A stretch of DNA of 64,000 nucleotides from Bradyrhizobium liaoningense (GTDB lineage: Bacteria; Pseudomonadota; Alphaproteobacteria; Rhizobiales; Xanthobacteraceae): the NCBI RefSeq assembly GCF_018130825.1, contig NZ_JAFCJS010000005.1:558001-622000 (forward strand). Direction: 5' to 3'. The notes beneath the pieces were generated by a model. It ran no database searches and was not told the DNA's origin. It worked only from the letters and a program-made list of their open reading frames with translations. Both the position numbers and the translations under genes were made by a program. Below are positions 33,682 through 43,299 of this stretch, in pieces; position 1 is the stretch's first letter; each line of letters opens with the position of its first letter.

Positions 33682-35103
33682 CTACTTCGCCGGCGGCTTG
33701 GGCCAGGGCCGCTGCGCGCCGCGCAGGCCCTCAAACGCCTTGGCCATGCCGAGCACGCCGATATCGTCGAAGCGGCGGCCGACGATCTGCACGCCGATGG
33801 GAAAACCCTTGGCGTCGAAGCCGCCATTGATCGAGACGGCCGGATTCTCCGACATATTCCACGGCACGGTATAGGCGATGTGCTCGAACGGCTTCATGGG
33901 ATCGTTGGTGGGCGAGGCCCAGTCTGCGGGATAGTTGACGTTGGGTGCGGTCGGCGAGATCACATAGTCGAGCTCGCAGAACAGCTTTGACGCGGCCGCG
34001 CGGATCGCCATGGTCTGGTTGAAGCCCCGGATGACGTCGACACCCGAGAGCTTCGCGCCGGACTCGCCCCATTTGAAGATATAGGGCAGCACCTTTGCCT
34101 GTTCGGCCGGCGTCAGCTTGGACAGATCGTCCCACATCCGCGCGCGCCAGAAATTGTCGAGGCCGTCGAGCATCTCGCGGGTGAGGATGCCGTCGACTTC
34201 CGTCACGACGCTACCTGCGGATTCAAACGCTTTCGCGGCCTTCACCGCGACGTCGCGCACCGGCTTCTCCAGCGCCAGGCCGCAGCCGGGATCGAGCATC
34301 AGGCCGATGCGCAGTTTTCGCGGGGACTTTTCCAGTCCCTTCCAGTTGAGTGGCTCGGCGGGCAGGCTCATGCCGTCGCGCCGGTCGGGCTTTGCGATCG
34401 CGCTCATCATCAGCGCGCAATCGTCGACGGTGCGGGTCATGGGACCCGCTACGCGACCGACATAGACGGGATCGATCGGCACGCGGCCAAAACTCGGCTT
34501 CAGGCCGACGAGGCCGCACCAGCCCGCAGGCAGACGGACCGAGCCACCGATATCGGTGCCGAGGTGCAGCGGGCCATAACCAGCCGCCGCAGCGGCGCCG
34601 GCGCCCGCGCTGGAGCCGCCGGGGTTCTTGGCGAGATCCCAGGGATTGCGTGCGAGCGCGTGGAAAGAGGAGAGCCCGGAGGACAGCATGCCGTAATCGG
34701 GCATGGTGGTCTTGGCGAAGATGACCGCGCCGGCTTCGCGCAGCCGCGCGGCGGGCGGAGCGTCCTTCTCGGCCGGCACGAGCTTGACGCTGGCCGCGCC
34801 CAGCGGCACCGGCACGCCCTTGGTCGCGATGTTGTCCTTCACCGTGACAGGCACGCCGTCGAGCGCGCCTGACGGCTCGCCCCCGCTCCAGCGCGCGGTC
34901 GAGGCCTTGGCGGCCTCGCGCGCGCTGTCGGGATCGAATGCATAGAGCGCCTTGAGGTGCGGTTCCCACGCCGCGACATGCGCGAGCACGTCCTCCAGCA
35001 CCTCGCTCGGCGAGAATTGCTTGGCGCGATAGCCCGCGATCAGGTCGACCGCGGACAGATCGTGCAGCGAGGTGACCGTCTCCTCGGCGCTCTTTTTCTG
35101 CAT
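33682..35103 (-). CDS. Amidase (amidase-signature family)
   Basis: The product is 473 aa. The Ser-cisSer-Lys triad is readable: Lys89 in VTVKDNIAT, Ser164 in NPGGSSAGA and Ser188 in TDIGGSVRLPA. It hydrolyses carboxamides, and the context of an M20 hydrolase two bases away and a peptide transporter points to N-acyl amino acids, amino-acid amides or peptides as substrate. The start MQKKSAEE is the only Met near the expected N-terminus. Gene order and 2-bp spacing to the M20 gene indicate one transcript with it and M81. Confidence 0.9.
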   Translation of the reverse strand: MQKKSAEETVTSLHDLSAVDLIAGYRAKQFSPSEVLEDVLAHVAAWEPHLKALYAFDPDSAREAAKASTARWSGGEPSGALDGVPVTVKDNIATKGVPVPLGAASVKLVPAEKDAPPAARLREAGAVIFAKTTMPDYGMLSSGLSSFHALARNPWDLAKNPGGSSAGAGAAAAAGYGPLHLGTDIGGSVRLPAGWCGLVGLKPSFGRVPIDPVYVGRVAGPMTRTVDDCALMMSAIAKPDRRDGMSLPAEPLNWKGLEKSPRKLRIGLMLDPGCGLALEKPVRDVAVKAAKAFESAGSVVTEVDGILTREMLDGLDNFWRARMWDDLSKLTPAEQAKVLPYIFKWGESGAKLSGVDVIRGFNQTMAIRAAASKLFCELDYVISPTAPNVNYPADWASPTNDPMKPFEHIAYTVPWNMSENPAVSINGGFDAKGFPIGVQIVGRRFDDIGVLGMAKAFEGLRGAQRPWPKPPAK

Positions 35104-35105
35104 TG

Positions 35106-36269
35106 CTAGCCCACCGGCATGCGCGTTTCGATGATCCGAGCGAACATGCTGGCGCCGATCGGCAGGATCTTGTCGTCGAGCACGAAGCCGGGATTGTGCA
35201 CCGGCACCGAGCCGTCATGGCCGACCCAGAAATAGGCGCCGGGAATGGTCTCCAGCATGTCGGCGAAATCCTCGCTGCCCATCTTCGGCTGGGCGCGGGT
35301 GATCACGTTGGCGGGGTCGACGATCGTGCGCGCGACGTCCTCGACCACCTTGGACTGTTCGACCTGGTTGATCAGCACGTTGAAGGTGTCACGGATGTCG
35401 ACGTCGATCACGCACTGGTAGGCGCTTGCGATGCCGGCGCAGATGGTGCGGATGCGTTCGCTGACCAGGGTGCGAACTTCCTTCGAGAAGGTGCGGATGG
35501 TGCCGCACAGATGCGCGTCGCCGGGAATGACGTTGTAGGCGGAGCCGGCGTGGATCTGGGTGATCGACACCACCGCGGCCTGCAGCGGCTCGACGTTGCG
35601 GCTGACGATGGTCTGGATCGCCTGCGCCAGCGTGGTTGCGATGATCACCGCATCCTTGGAGCGCTCGGGCATCGCGCCATGCGCGCCGTAGCCCGTGATG
35701 CGGAGATCGAAGAAATCGGCGCTGGCCATGGCCGGACCGGGCAGGATCGCGATCTCACCGTGATTGAGGTCGGGCGCGTTGTGCAGGCCGTAGAGCTCGT
35801 CGCAGGGAAACTTCTCGAACAGGCCGTCCTTGATCATGGCGCGGGCGCCGCCGAGGCCTTCCTCGGCCGGCTGGAAGATCAGATGCACGGTGCCGTCGAA
35901 GTTCCGGGTCTCGGCGAGATAGCGCGCGGTGCCGAGCAGCATGGTGGTGTGGCCGTCATGGCCGCAGCCGTGGAAGCGGCCGGGGATCTTCGAGCTCCAC
36001 TTCAGATTGGTGTTCTCTTCCATCGGCAACGCATCCATGTCGGCGCGGAGGCCAATGCGCTTGCCGCTCGAACCCTTGCCCTTGATGACGCCGATCACGC
36101 CGGTGCCGCCGAGACCGCGATGCACCTCGATGCCCCAGCTCTTCAGCTTGTCGGCGACGATGCCGGAAGTGCGTACTTCCTCGAAGCCGATCTCGGGATG
36201 GGCGTGGAGGTCGCGCCTGATAGCGGTGAGTTCGTCGGCATAGCCGTCGATGCGGTCGATGGTGGGCAT
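35106..36269 (-). CDS. M20 amidohydrolase, aminoacylase/hippurate-hydrolase type
   Basis: The product is 387 aa. Metal-binding and catalytic residues sit in FHGCGHDGHTTMLLG (Cys102, His104, Asp and His) and PAEEGLGGARAMI (Glu pair). GYGAHGAMPERSKDAV marks the dimerisation domain. Such enzymes remove N-acyl groups from amino acids or hydrolyse hippurate or indoleacetyl conjugates. It lies 13 bp after the M81 gene and 2 bp before the amidase gene; all three read as one unit for breakdown of N-blocked or amide-containing amino acid compounds. Confidence 0.9.
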   Translation of the reverse strand: MPTIDRIDGYADELTAIRRDLHAHPEIGFEEVRTSGIVADKLKSWGIEVHRGLGGTGVIGVIKGKGSSGKRIGLRADMDALPMEENTNLKWSSKIPGRFHGCGHDGHTTMLLGTARYLAETRNFDGTVHLIFQPAEEGLGGARAMIKDGLFEKFPCDELYGLHNAPDLNHGEIAILPGPAMASADFFDLRITGYGAHGAMPERSKDAVIIATTLAQAIQTIVSRNVEPLQAAVVSITQIHAGSAYNVIPGDAHLCGTIRTFSKEVRTLVSERIRTICAGIASAYQCVIDVDIRDTFNVLINQVEQSKVVEDVARTIVDPANVITRAQPKMGSEDFADMLETIPGAYFWVGHDGSVPVHNPGFVLDDKILPIGASMFARIIETRMPVG

Positions 36270-36282
36270 GGTTCCTGTCCGG

Positions 36283-37788
36283 TTAGCGTGAAGGAGGGTT
36301 GAAAACGGGGCCGTTCGGCTTGATGCGGATGCCCGGACGCAGGCGCGTCCAGGGGAGAGACGCGGTATCGGCCGGCATCGCGCCGGGGGCGGCGCAGATC
36401 ATCAGCTTTTCCGCGATCGGCTCGAAATCGGCGCGGAAGTGCACCGAGCTCTTGTTGACCAGAATCTTCTCCTGCGTCGGCTCGATGCCGACATAGCGGT
36501 ACATCGCCTGGTCGGCGAGCTGCGCCTTGTGCGAGGAGACGACGACGCGGACGTCGCCGATACGCAAGGCTGCGGAGGGCCCCATCTCCATCTCGCGGCC
36601 GCCGTAGTAAGGACCGGACGCGATGAAGCGGCCGTCGGAGAGTGTTTCGACCACAAACGTCTCGCGATAGGGCTCGTCGCCGGGAATGCCGGACTTGCCG
36701 CCGAGCGACAGCGTCACGGTGGCGCCGACGCCGGCTTCGTGCGCGGCCTTCGCCGACTCCGGATCGTAGATGGCGCCGGTCGCGGCGCTGGCCTTGTTGC
36801 GCACCAGCGCGCGCAGCATGCCGGTGGTATCGGAATCGCCGCCGGCGCCGGGATTGTCCTGGGTGTCGGCGATGATGATCGGCTTGCTCGCGCTCTTCGA
36901 GAGTTCCATCGCATGGCGCACGCCATCGTCGGGCAGCCAGATCTTGCCGTCGAAATCGTTCTCGTGGCTTTCGATCAGCCTGACGATGGCATCGGCCGCA
37001 CGGTCGGCCTCTTCTTGCGTCTTGCCATAGGCGAACACGCTCGGCCCGCAGTCGCGGAAATCGGCGGCGGGGAAGCCGGGCGCGAAGGAGAGGGTGGGAA
37101 CAGCATCGTTCTCGAGAGCAGCGAGCTTCTCGTAGATGCCCTTGGTGGGAAAGTCGTTGGTGCATTGCCAGCTGATCGCGATCAGGAACGGCAATTGGCG
37201 GAACGACTTTGCAAGGCGCTGCCTGGTCTTCAGCAGCAGCGCGAGATGCTTCGCGCAGGCGCGGCCGGTGTCGGCCATGTCGACATGCGGATAGGTGCGG
37301 TAGGCGATCAGCGCGTCCGCATGCTCCATCATTGCAGGCGTGACGTTGGCGTGGAGGTCGAGGCTTGCGACCAGCGGAACATCCTTGCCGATGACGCGGC
37401 GCACACGTGCCAAAATCTCGCCTTCGCCGTCGTCGAGATGCTCGGTCACCATCGCACCGTGCAAGTCGAGATAGACCGCATCGATCGGGCCCGCGGCGGC
37501 GATGCCATCGATCATGACCTTCACGATGCGCTCGAAGGCATCCTTGGTGACATGCGCCGACGGGCTCGCACCGCAGGCAATGGTCGGAATGAGTTCCCAG
37601 CCATTCGCCTCGGCACTGTCGACGAAACCGGCGAGGCCGACATTGATGCGGCGCATCACCTTCAAGACGTCGGCACCTTCAGTCATCGCCGGCCAGCCGC
37701 CGCCATGCTGGAAGTCGGCAAAGGTCGCCTTTGTCGGCGCGAAAGTGTTGGTCTCGTGCAGGAAGCCGCCGACGGCGATACGTGTCAT
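36283..37788 (-). CDS. M81 metallopeptidase (MlrC family)
   Basis: The product is 501 aa. It begins RIAVGGFLHETNTFAP, the classic MlrC start, then LDLHGAMVTEHLDDGEGEIL (catalytic Asp/His cluster), ASLDLHANVT and AYRTYPHVDMADTG. The first described member, MlrC of microcystin-degrading bacteria, cleaves a linear microcystin product. Most family members are near dipeptide transporters and their natural substrates are unknown. Here it sits downstream of the peptide ATPase gene and 13 bp from the M20 gene. Confidence 0.9.
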   Translation of the reverse strand: MTRIAVGGFLHETNTFAPTKATFADFQHGGGWPAMTEGADVLKVMRRINVGLAGFVDSAEANGWELIPTIACGASPSAHVTKDAFERIVKVMIDGIAAAGPIDAVYLDLHGAMVTEHLDDGEGEILARVRRVIGKDVPLVASLDLHANVTPAMMEHADALIAYRTYPHVDMADTGRACAKHLALLLKTRQRLAKSFRQLPFLIAISWQCTNDFPTKGIYEKLAALENDAVPTLSFAPGFPAADFRDCGPSVFAYGKTQEEADRAADAIVRLIESHENDFDGKIWLPDDGVRHAMELSKSASKPIIIADTQDNPGAGGDSDTTGMLRALVRNKASAATGAIYDPESAKAAHEAGVGATVTLSLGGKSGIPGDEPYRETFVVETLSDGRFIASGPYYGGREMEMGPSAALRIGDVRVVVSSHKAQLADQAMYRYVGIEPTQEKILVNKSSVHFRADFEPIAEKLMICAAPGAMPADTASLPWTRLRPGIRIKPNGPVFNPPSR

Positions 37789-37946
37789 TCAACCCAGTCC
37801 GGTCAATCAAGAGTGCGCGACGTTAGCCCCGGCTTTGCGCGGAGAGCAAGGCGGGAAGCAATCGCGCCGTGCATAGGGTCAAGACGTTTTGGGAATGCTG
37901 CGGGGCGGTGGGCGTTGTGAGCTGCTCCGCCAACCACACCCTCGAT

Positions 37947-38073
37947 GTCGTCCCGGCGAAGGCCGGGACCCATAACCCCAGGGAGAAGTTTGGCGAAGAT
38001 TGGTCGTTCGGGACTAGCGCCACCCGCGATCGATAAATCACGCGGTATGGGTCCCGGCCTTCGCCGGGACGAC
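37947..38073. repeat. Palindromic intergenic repeat, type G
   Basis: GTCGTCCCGGCGAAGGCCGG at the left and its complement at the right bound a 127-bp element; the arms are near-perfect over 27 bases and the centre is not symmetric. It fills most of the 335-bp gap between the M81 and ATPase genes. I see no gene in the gap. Confidence 0.88.
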
Positions 38074-38123
38074 GGTGCGGAGGCAATAGCGCTCCACACC
38101 ACTCCATCACGCGCGGATAGACA

Positions 38124-39773
38124 TCACGCGGTGGCCGCCACGCCCTCCGCCACCGGCCGGAAGTTCGCAAAGTCCCAGTTGCGTCCCGGCGCGGCATCCA
38201 GCAGCGCCTTGGTGTAGGCCTCCTTCGGATGCGTCAGCACTTCGGCGGCGGGGCCCTGCTCGACGACGCGGCCGTGCTGCATCACCACGACCTCATCGCA
38301 GATTTGGGCTGCGACGCGCAAATCGTGGGTGATGAACAGGATGGCGATGCCGAGCCGCTTCTGGATCTCGTCGAGCAGTTCCAGCACCTGCGCCTGCACC
38401 GAGACGTCGAGCGCGGAGACCGCTTCGTCCGCGACCAGCACGTCCGGATCGAGCGCGAGGGCGCGAGCGATGGCAATGCGCTGGCGCTGGCCGCCGGAGA
38501 ACTGGTGCGGATAGCGCGACACTGCATCGGCCGGCAGGCCGACCAGCTCGAGCAGCTCGCGGGCGCGCTTCATCGCGTCGGCATGCGAGACGCCGTAATT
38601 GATCGGGCCTTCCGCGATGCTCTCGCCGACGCTGACGCGCGGATTGAGCGAGCGGTAGGGATCCTGGAACACGATCTGGATCTTCTGCCGGTGCGGCTGC
38701 AGCAGGCGGCGCGAGATGTCGGAAATCTCGCGGCCGGCAAGGCGCACGCCGCCCGAGGTCGGATCGATCAGGCGGACGATGCAGCGCGCCACCGTCGACT
38801 TGCCCGAGCCGCTCTCGCCGACGATGCCGAGCGTGCGGCCCTTGCGCAGGGTGAGCGTGACCTTGTCGGCGGCGACGACCTCGCGGCCTTTGCCGAAGAA
38901 CGCGCGCTCCTTGTAGACCTTGCTGAGGTCGTTGGCCTCGAGCACCACGGGCTCGCGGCTCTCCTCGCGCGGCGGCCGCGGCACCAGGCTCGGCACTGAC
39001 GCCAGCAGGTTGCGGGTGTACTCCATGGTCGGATTGCGCAGCACGGTCTCGAGCGGACCGGTCTCGACCAGGCGGCCCTGCCGCATCACCGCGACGCGGT
39101 CGGCGATCTCGGCCACCACGCCCATGTCGTGGGTGATGAACAGCACGGCCGTGCCGTGATCGCGCTGGAGGTCGCGGATCAGGGTCAGGATCTGCTTCTG
39201 CGTGGTGACGTCGAGCGCGGTGGTCGGCTCGTCCGCGATCAGCAGCTTCGGCTCCAGCACCAGCGCCATCGCGATCATGATGCGCTGGCGCTGGCCGCCG
39301 GAGAGGCGGTGCGGGTAGGAGGCGAAGATGCGCTCGACCTGGGGCAGGCGGACCTGCTCCATCATGTCGAGGATGCGCTTCTTGCGCGCCCTCGCGTCGA
39401 GCTTGGTGTGGGCGCGCAGCACCTCGTCGATCTGGCGGCCGACCGGCACCACCGGATTGAGCGCGGTCATCGGCTCCTGGAAGATCATCGCCATCTGCGT
39501 CGCGCGGAGCTGGCGCAGGCGGCGGTCGGTCGCGGTGAGCAGCTCTTCGCCGACCAGCTTGACGCTGCCGGAGGTCGGCACCAGCGTGCCCTTCGGCAAC
39601 AGGCCCATCGTGGCGAGCGAGGTCACCGACTTGCCCGAGCCGCTTTCGCCGACGAGGCACAGCGTCTCGCGCTCGCGCACCTGGATCGAGATGCCGTCGA
39701 TGATGTTGGCGCCCTTCGGCTTCTTGCCGACGGAGACGACGAGGTTGTTGATGTCGAGAACAGGGTTGGTCAT
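38124..39773 (-). CDS. Peptide ABC transporter ATPase, fused DppD-DppF type
   Basis: The product is 549 aa with two complete nucleotide-binding domains. Domain 1 has Walker A GESGSGKS (about 42-49) and LSGGQRQRIMIA; domain 2 has Walker A GESGSGKS (about 320) and signature FSGGQRQRIAIA, each followed by Walker B and an H-loop (FITHD). The usual separate DppD and DppF polypeptides are thus joined. The start at 39773 is chosen by the MTNPVLDINNLVVS opening. It energises the neighbouring permeases (dppC-like and dppB-like). A palindromic repeat lies between it and the permease gene. Confidence 0.92.
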   Translation of the reverse strand: MTNPVLDINNLVVSVGKKPKGANIIDGISIQVRERETLCLVGESGSGKSVTSLATMGLLPKGTLVPTSGSVKLVGEELLTATDRRLRQLRATQMAMIFQEPMTALNPVVPVGRQIDEVLRAHTKLDARARKKRILDMMEQVRLPQVERIFASYPHRLSGGQRQRIMIAMALVLEPKLLIADEPTTALDVTTQKQILTLIRDLQRDHGTAVLFITHDMGVVAEIADRVAVMRQGRLVETGPLETVLRNPTMEYTRNLLASVPSLVPRPPREESREPVVLEANDLSKVYKERAFFGKGREVVAADKVTLTLRKGRTLGIVGESGSGKSTVARCIVRLIDPTSGGVRLAGREISDISRRLLQPHRQKIQIVFQDPYRSLNPRVSVGESIAEGPINYGVSHADAMKRARELLELVGLPADAVSRYPHQFSGGQRQRIAIARALALDPDVLVADEAVSALDVSVQAQVLELLDEIQKRLGIAILFITHDLRVAAQICDEVVVMQHGRVVEQGPAAEVLTHPKEAYTKALLDAAPGRNWDFANFRPVAEGVAATA

Positions 39774-39784
39774 GCGAACTCTCT

Positions 39785-39890
39785 CGTCATTCCGGGGCGC
39801 GCGCAGCGCGAGCCCGGAATCCATCGGGCGTCAGTCCAGGCGTTGAAATGGATTCCGGGCTCGCGCCAAGGGGCGCGCCCCGGAATGACA
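39785..39890. repeat. Palindromic intergenic repeat, type D (long form)
   Basis: CGTCATTCCGGGGCGCGCG and the complement at the right end, with inner arms GGAATCCAT and ATGGATTCC. Nearly identical to the 33564 copy. It lies inside the ABC transporter gene run. Confidence 0.88.
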
Positions 39891-39902
39891 GTGCCACTCG
39901 CA

Positions 39903-40790
39903 TCACTTCCCCTCCCGCTGCTTCATGCGGGGATCGAGGGCGTCACGGGCGGCGTCGCCGATCAGGTTGATGCTGAGGATGGCGATCGAGAGCAGCAGGC
40001 CCGGCCAGAAGATCAGCGAGGGCTTGATCTGGAAGTACTGGCGGCCCTCGGCCATGATGTTGCCCCAGGTCGGCGTCTCCGGCGAGATGCCGGCGCCGAG
40101 GAAGGAGAGGATCGCCTCGGTGAGGATCGCGGAGGCGCAGACATAGGTGCCCTGGACGATCAGCGGCGCGATCGTGTTCGGCATCAGATGGCGCCACATG
40201 ATCTTCGGCAGGCTCGATCCAACCGAGATCGCGGCCTCGACGTAAGGCTCCTCGCGCGCCGACAGCACGACCGAACGGACCAGGCGCGCCACGCGCGGAA
40301 TCTCAGGGATCGTGATCGCGATCAGCACGGTCCAGATGCTGGCGCCGGAGAGCGACACCACGGCGATGGCGAGCAGGATGCTCGGCATCGCCATCAGGCC
40401 GTCCATGATGCGCATCATCACGGAATCGACCAGCTTGAAGAAGCCGGAGACGAGGCCGATCGAAAGTCCGATGACGATCGACAGGATCGCCGAGCCGATG
40501 CCGATCAGCAGCGAGATGCGGCCGCCATAGACCACGCGCGACAGGAGGTCGCGTCCGTAGGCGTCGGTGCCGAGCAGGAATTGCGCCGAGGCCGGTTTCA
40601 ATCGCTGCGACGGCGCAAGCTGGATCGGATCATGCGGCGCGATCAACGGCGCGAGGATCGAGATCACCACGATTAGCGCGAGCAAGACTGTTGCCGTGGC
40701 GATGATCGGCGTCGAGGTGAGGAAGCCGAAGCGCGGCCGCAGCGGCGACGTGATCGGAATGGACGACTGGGGAAGGGTATCGACTGACAT
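39903..40790 (-). CDS. Peptide ABC transporter permease, DppC type
   Basis: The product is 295 aa with about six membrane segments. N-terminal PHDPIQLAPSQRLKPASAQFLLGTDAYGRDLLSRVVYGGRISL is the DppC/OppC signature, and the cytoplasmic EAA loop (EAAISVGSSLPKIMWRHLMPN) contacts the ATPase. It forms the membrane channel with the DppB-like protein 18 bp upstream. Confidence 0.92.
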   Translation of the reverse strand: MSVDTLPQSSIPITSPLRPRFGFLTSTPIIATATVLLALIVVISILAPLIAPHDPIQLAPSQRLKPASAQFLLGTDAYGRDLLSRVVYGGRISLLIGIGSAILSIVIGLSIGLVSGFFKLVDSVMMRIMDGLMAMPSILLAIAVVSLSGASIWTVLIAITIPEIPRVARLVRSVVLSAREEPYVEAAISVGSSLPKIMWRHLMPNTIAPLIVQGTYVCASAILTEAILSFLGAGISPETPTWGNIMAEGRQYFQIKPSLIFWPGLLLSIAILSINLIGDAARDALDPRMKQREGK

Positions 40791-40808
40791 ATTGTTCTTG
40801 TCCTTGCC

Positions 40809-41750
40809 TCAGTACCGGATCCGGGGATCGAGCAGGGTGTAGGCGACGTCGATGAGGAGATTGACGACGACGTAGATCAGCGACGTCAGCAGGATCATGG
40901 CCTGGATCACCGGATAGTCGCGCGCCAGCACCGCATCCACGGTGAGGCGCCCGATGCCGGGGATGTTGAACACGCTCTCGGTGACGACGACGCCGGAGAT
41001 CAGCAGCGCAAAGCCGGTGCCGATCACGGTGATCACGGGCACGGCGGCGTTGCGCAGCGCGTGCCGCATCATCACGGCAACCTCGTTGATGCCTTTCGCA
41101 CGCGCCGTTCGCACGTAATCTTCGCCGAGCACGTCGAGCATCGCCGCGCGCGTCATGCGCGCGATCAGTGCGATGTAGATGAAGGACAGCGCGCAGGTCG
41201 GCAGGATCATGCGCTCGAAGAACGGACCGAAGCCGTTGAAGATGCTCCGGAAGCCCTGTACCGGCACCCAGCGCAGATCGATCGCGAAGACCTCGATCAG
41301 GACATAACCGACCACGAACACCGGCACCGAGAAGCCGAGGACCGACAGGCCCATCACGAAACGGTCGATCCAGGTGCCGTGCTTCCACGCGGCGATCACC
41401 CCCAGGGGAACTGCGACGATGACGGCGAGGATGATGGTGCACAGCGCGATCGAGATCGACGGCTCGACGCGCTGGCCGATCATCTTCATCACCGGCAGGT
41501 TGGAGATCAGCGAGGTTCCGAGGTCGCCGTGCAGCAGCTTGTTCACCCAGGTGATGAACTGCACGATCAGCGGCTCGTTGAGGCCGAGCGATTCGCGGAT
41601 GCGCTCGAGCCGTTCCGGTGTCGCGTTGTCGCCGGCGAGGATCGCGGCGGGATCGCCCGGCGTCAGCCGCAACAGCAGGAACACGAACAGCGCGACGACG
41701 CCCATCACGGGCACCGCGGCCAGAACGCGGCGAATGAGATAACCTAGCAT
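40809..41750 (-). CDS. Peptide ABC transporter permease, DppB type
   Basis: The product is 313 aa, starting MLGYLIRRVLAAVPVMGVVALFVFLLLRLTPGDPA, the DppB/OppB N-terminus (GDPA motif). The EAA-like loop is DYVRTARAKGINEVAVMMRHALRNA around residue 205-230. It pairs with the DppC-like protein in the channel. It is 181 bp downstream of the DadA-like gene and may share its transcript. Confidence 0.93.
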   Translation of the reverse strand: MLGYLIRRVLAAVPVMGVVALFVFLLLRLTPGDPAAILAGDNATPERLERIRESLGLNEPLIVQFITWVNKLLHGDLGTSLISNLPVMKMIGQRVEPSISIALCTIILAVIVAVPLGVIAAWKHGTWIDRFVMGLSVLGFSVPVFVVGYVLIEVFAIDLRWVPVQGFRSIFNGFGPFFERMILPTCALSFIYIALIARMTRAAMLDVLGEDYVRTARAKGINEVAVMMRHALRNAAVPVITVIGTGFALLISGVVVTESVFNIPGIGRLTVDAVLARDYPVIQAMILLTSLIYVVVNLLIDVAYTLLDPRIRY

Positions 41751-41931
41751 GCACCTATCTCCGGCTGCGGAACTTGTGGGGCCCTGGGGCGTCCGTGGAT
41801 TCGATCGTGTCTATCATGCGCGCCTGTCACTCGGGCTGGAAAGCCGGCCGGAGATGCCGACTTTTCGGGGCAAATTGTGTGCCAAGGGCAGGGCGGTCGC
41901 AAGAGGCCGCCCCGCGTCCGGTCCAAACCAC

Positions 41932-43233
41932 TCAGGATGCATGACGCAGCTCACGCGCAACCCCCAGTGAAGGCACGGTCGGCGGCGCATTGAGCCCGCG
42001 CCAGCTGTCGATGGTCCCGGCGATCATCTGCGCGGTTGCGGCCGACAGGGTCCAGCCGAGATGGCCGTGACCGGTGTTGAAGAACACGCCCGGCATCCGT
42101 CCTGCGCGCACCACCGGCATCATGTTCGGCATCATCGGGCGCAGCCCGGCCCAGGGCACGACGCGCGATGTTTCGATGGCGGGGAAGTTGCTGCGCACCC
42201 AGTCGACCAGCGGCTGCACGCGGTCGGCGCGGATGTCGCGATTGAAGTCGTTGAACTCGGCCGTGCCGGCCACGCGAAAACGATCGGCGCCGAGCCGGCT
42301 GGTGACGATCTTGGCGGCTTCGTCCAGCAGGCTGACGGTCGGCGTCGCGTTGCGGCTCTCCGCGGTGTCGAGCTGCACGGTGATCGAGTAGCCCTTCACG
42401 GGGTAGACGTTGATGCGATCGTCGAGGAGGGCGGCGAAGTGGCGGCTGGCGACGCCGGCGCAGACCACGACCCCGTCCGCCTTCAGCATGCCGCGTGCGG
42501 AGGCGAGGGCATCGCTTGCAGCAAGATCGGCCCAGCCGAGCACGAAGCCGCTGCCGGCGCGCGCGATTGAATCGATATCGGCTTCATGGATGAAGGTCGC
42601 GCCACGCCGCTTGCAGGCGTCCGCCAGCCCGCGGGTGAACTTGTGGATATCGCCGGTCGCATCCGACGGCGTGTAGAAGCCGCCATAATACGCCTTGCGC
42701 AGCGTCGGCTCGATGCTGCGGATTTCCTCCGGCGTCACTGGACGGCGATCGAGGCCGCCTTCCTGCAGCAGCGCGTTGACGCGCAGGCCGGATTCGAAAC
42801 CCGCCTTGTCGTGATAGATGTGAAGGATGCCGCGGCGCTCGAGATCGAAGTCGATGCCTTCGCGCGTTGCGATCTCGAACAGATGCTTGCGGGCTTCGAT
42901 CGCAAGCCGCGTGGTCTCGATGGTGTTGGCGCGGTAGTTGCCGATGTTGGCGACGAACTCGCTCATCCACGAATATTTGTGCCAGTTCGGCCGCGGGTTC
43001 ATCAGCAGCGGCGCGTCGCGCCGGAACATCCAGCGCAGGCCTTTGAGGATCGTCGCGGTGCTGTTCCACACTTCGGCATTGCTGGCGGACAGCTGTCCGC
43101 CGTTGGCGAACGATGTCTCCATCGCGGCATAACGGTGCTTGTCGAGCACCGTTACCTTGTAGCCGCGTTCGAGCAGGGCATAGGCAGTCGTCACGCCGGT
43201 GATGCCGGCGCCGATGATGGCGATATGGGTCAT
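41932..43233 (-). CDS. dadA: D-amino-acid dehydrogenase/glycine-oxidase-like FAD oxidoreductase
   Basis: The product is 433 aa. The FAD-binding start is IAIIGAGITGVTTAYALLERGYKVTVLD (GxGxxG), with the DadA-type SFANGGQLSASNAEVWNS at about residue 43 and GHGHLGWTLSAATAQMIAG at the C-terminus. It oxidises D-amino acids or glycine to keto acids and ammonia, passing electrons to the respiratory chain or oxygen. The start at 43233 is chosen by the GAGITGVTT alignment. A tandem glycine riboswitch directly upstream strongly suggests glycine or a closely linked amino acid as the signal, so a glycine-oxidising role is plausible beside the D-amino-acid one. Confidence 0.85.
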   Translation of the reverse strand: MTHIAIIGAGITGVTTAYALLERGYKVTVLDKHRYAAMETSFANGGQLSASNAEVWNSTATILKGLRWMFRRDAPLLMNPRPNWHKYSWMSEFVANIGNYRANTIETTRLAIEARKHLFEIATREGIDFDLERRGILHIYHDKAGFESGLRVNALLQEGGLDRRPVTPEEIRSIEPTLRKAYYGGFYTPSDATGDIHKFTRGLADACKRRGATFIHEADIDSIARAGSGFVLGWADLAASDALASARGMLKADGVVVCAGVASRHFAALLDDRINVYPVKGYSITVQLDTAESRNATPTVSLLDEAAKIVTSRLGADRFRVAGTAEFNDFNRDIRADRVQPLVDWVRSNFPAIETSRVVPWAGLRPMMPNMMPVVRAGRMPGVFFNTGHGHLGWTLSAATAQMIAGTIDSWRGLNAPPTVPSLGVARELRHAS

Positions 43234-43266
43234 GGCAGGTTCGGGGCTCCCGTGAGTTAGGATAGG

Positions 43267-43296
43267 TCGGCCGCCGGCCAAAGGCCGTTGGCGGCG
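43267..43296 (-). promoter_or_regulatory. GC-rich hairpin between the riboswitch and dadA
   Basis: GCCGCCGGCC pairs with GGCCGTTGGCGGC (about 10 bp with one bulge) just after the second aptamer and before the dadA start. It could be the expression platform of the riboswitch, or a terminator without a T run. Function inferred from position only. Confidence 0.45.
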
Positions 43297-43299
43297 CCC

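Noticed and set aside
38293..39660. 455-codon minus-strand frame inside the ABC ATPase
   Set aside because: Same strand but other frame; composition is Arg/His/Pro-rich and the ATPase motifs are in the chosen frame.
33564..40000. Repeats as a CRISPR array
   Set aside because: Copies are palindromic, irregularly spaced and separated by genes; no regular spacers.
39129..40676. 515-codon plus-strand frame rich in Asp, Arg and His
   Set aside because: Antisense to the ABC transporter genes; no independent motif.
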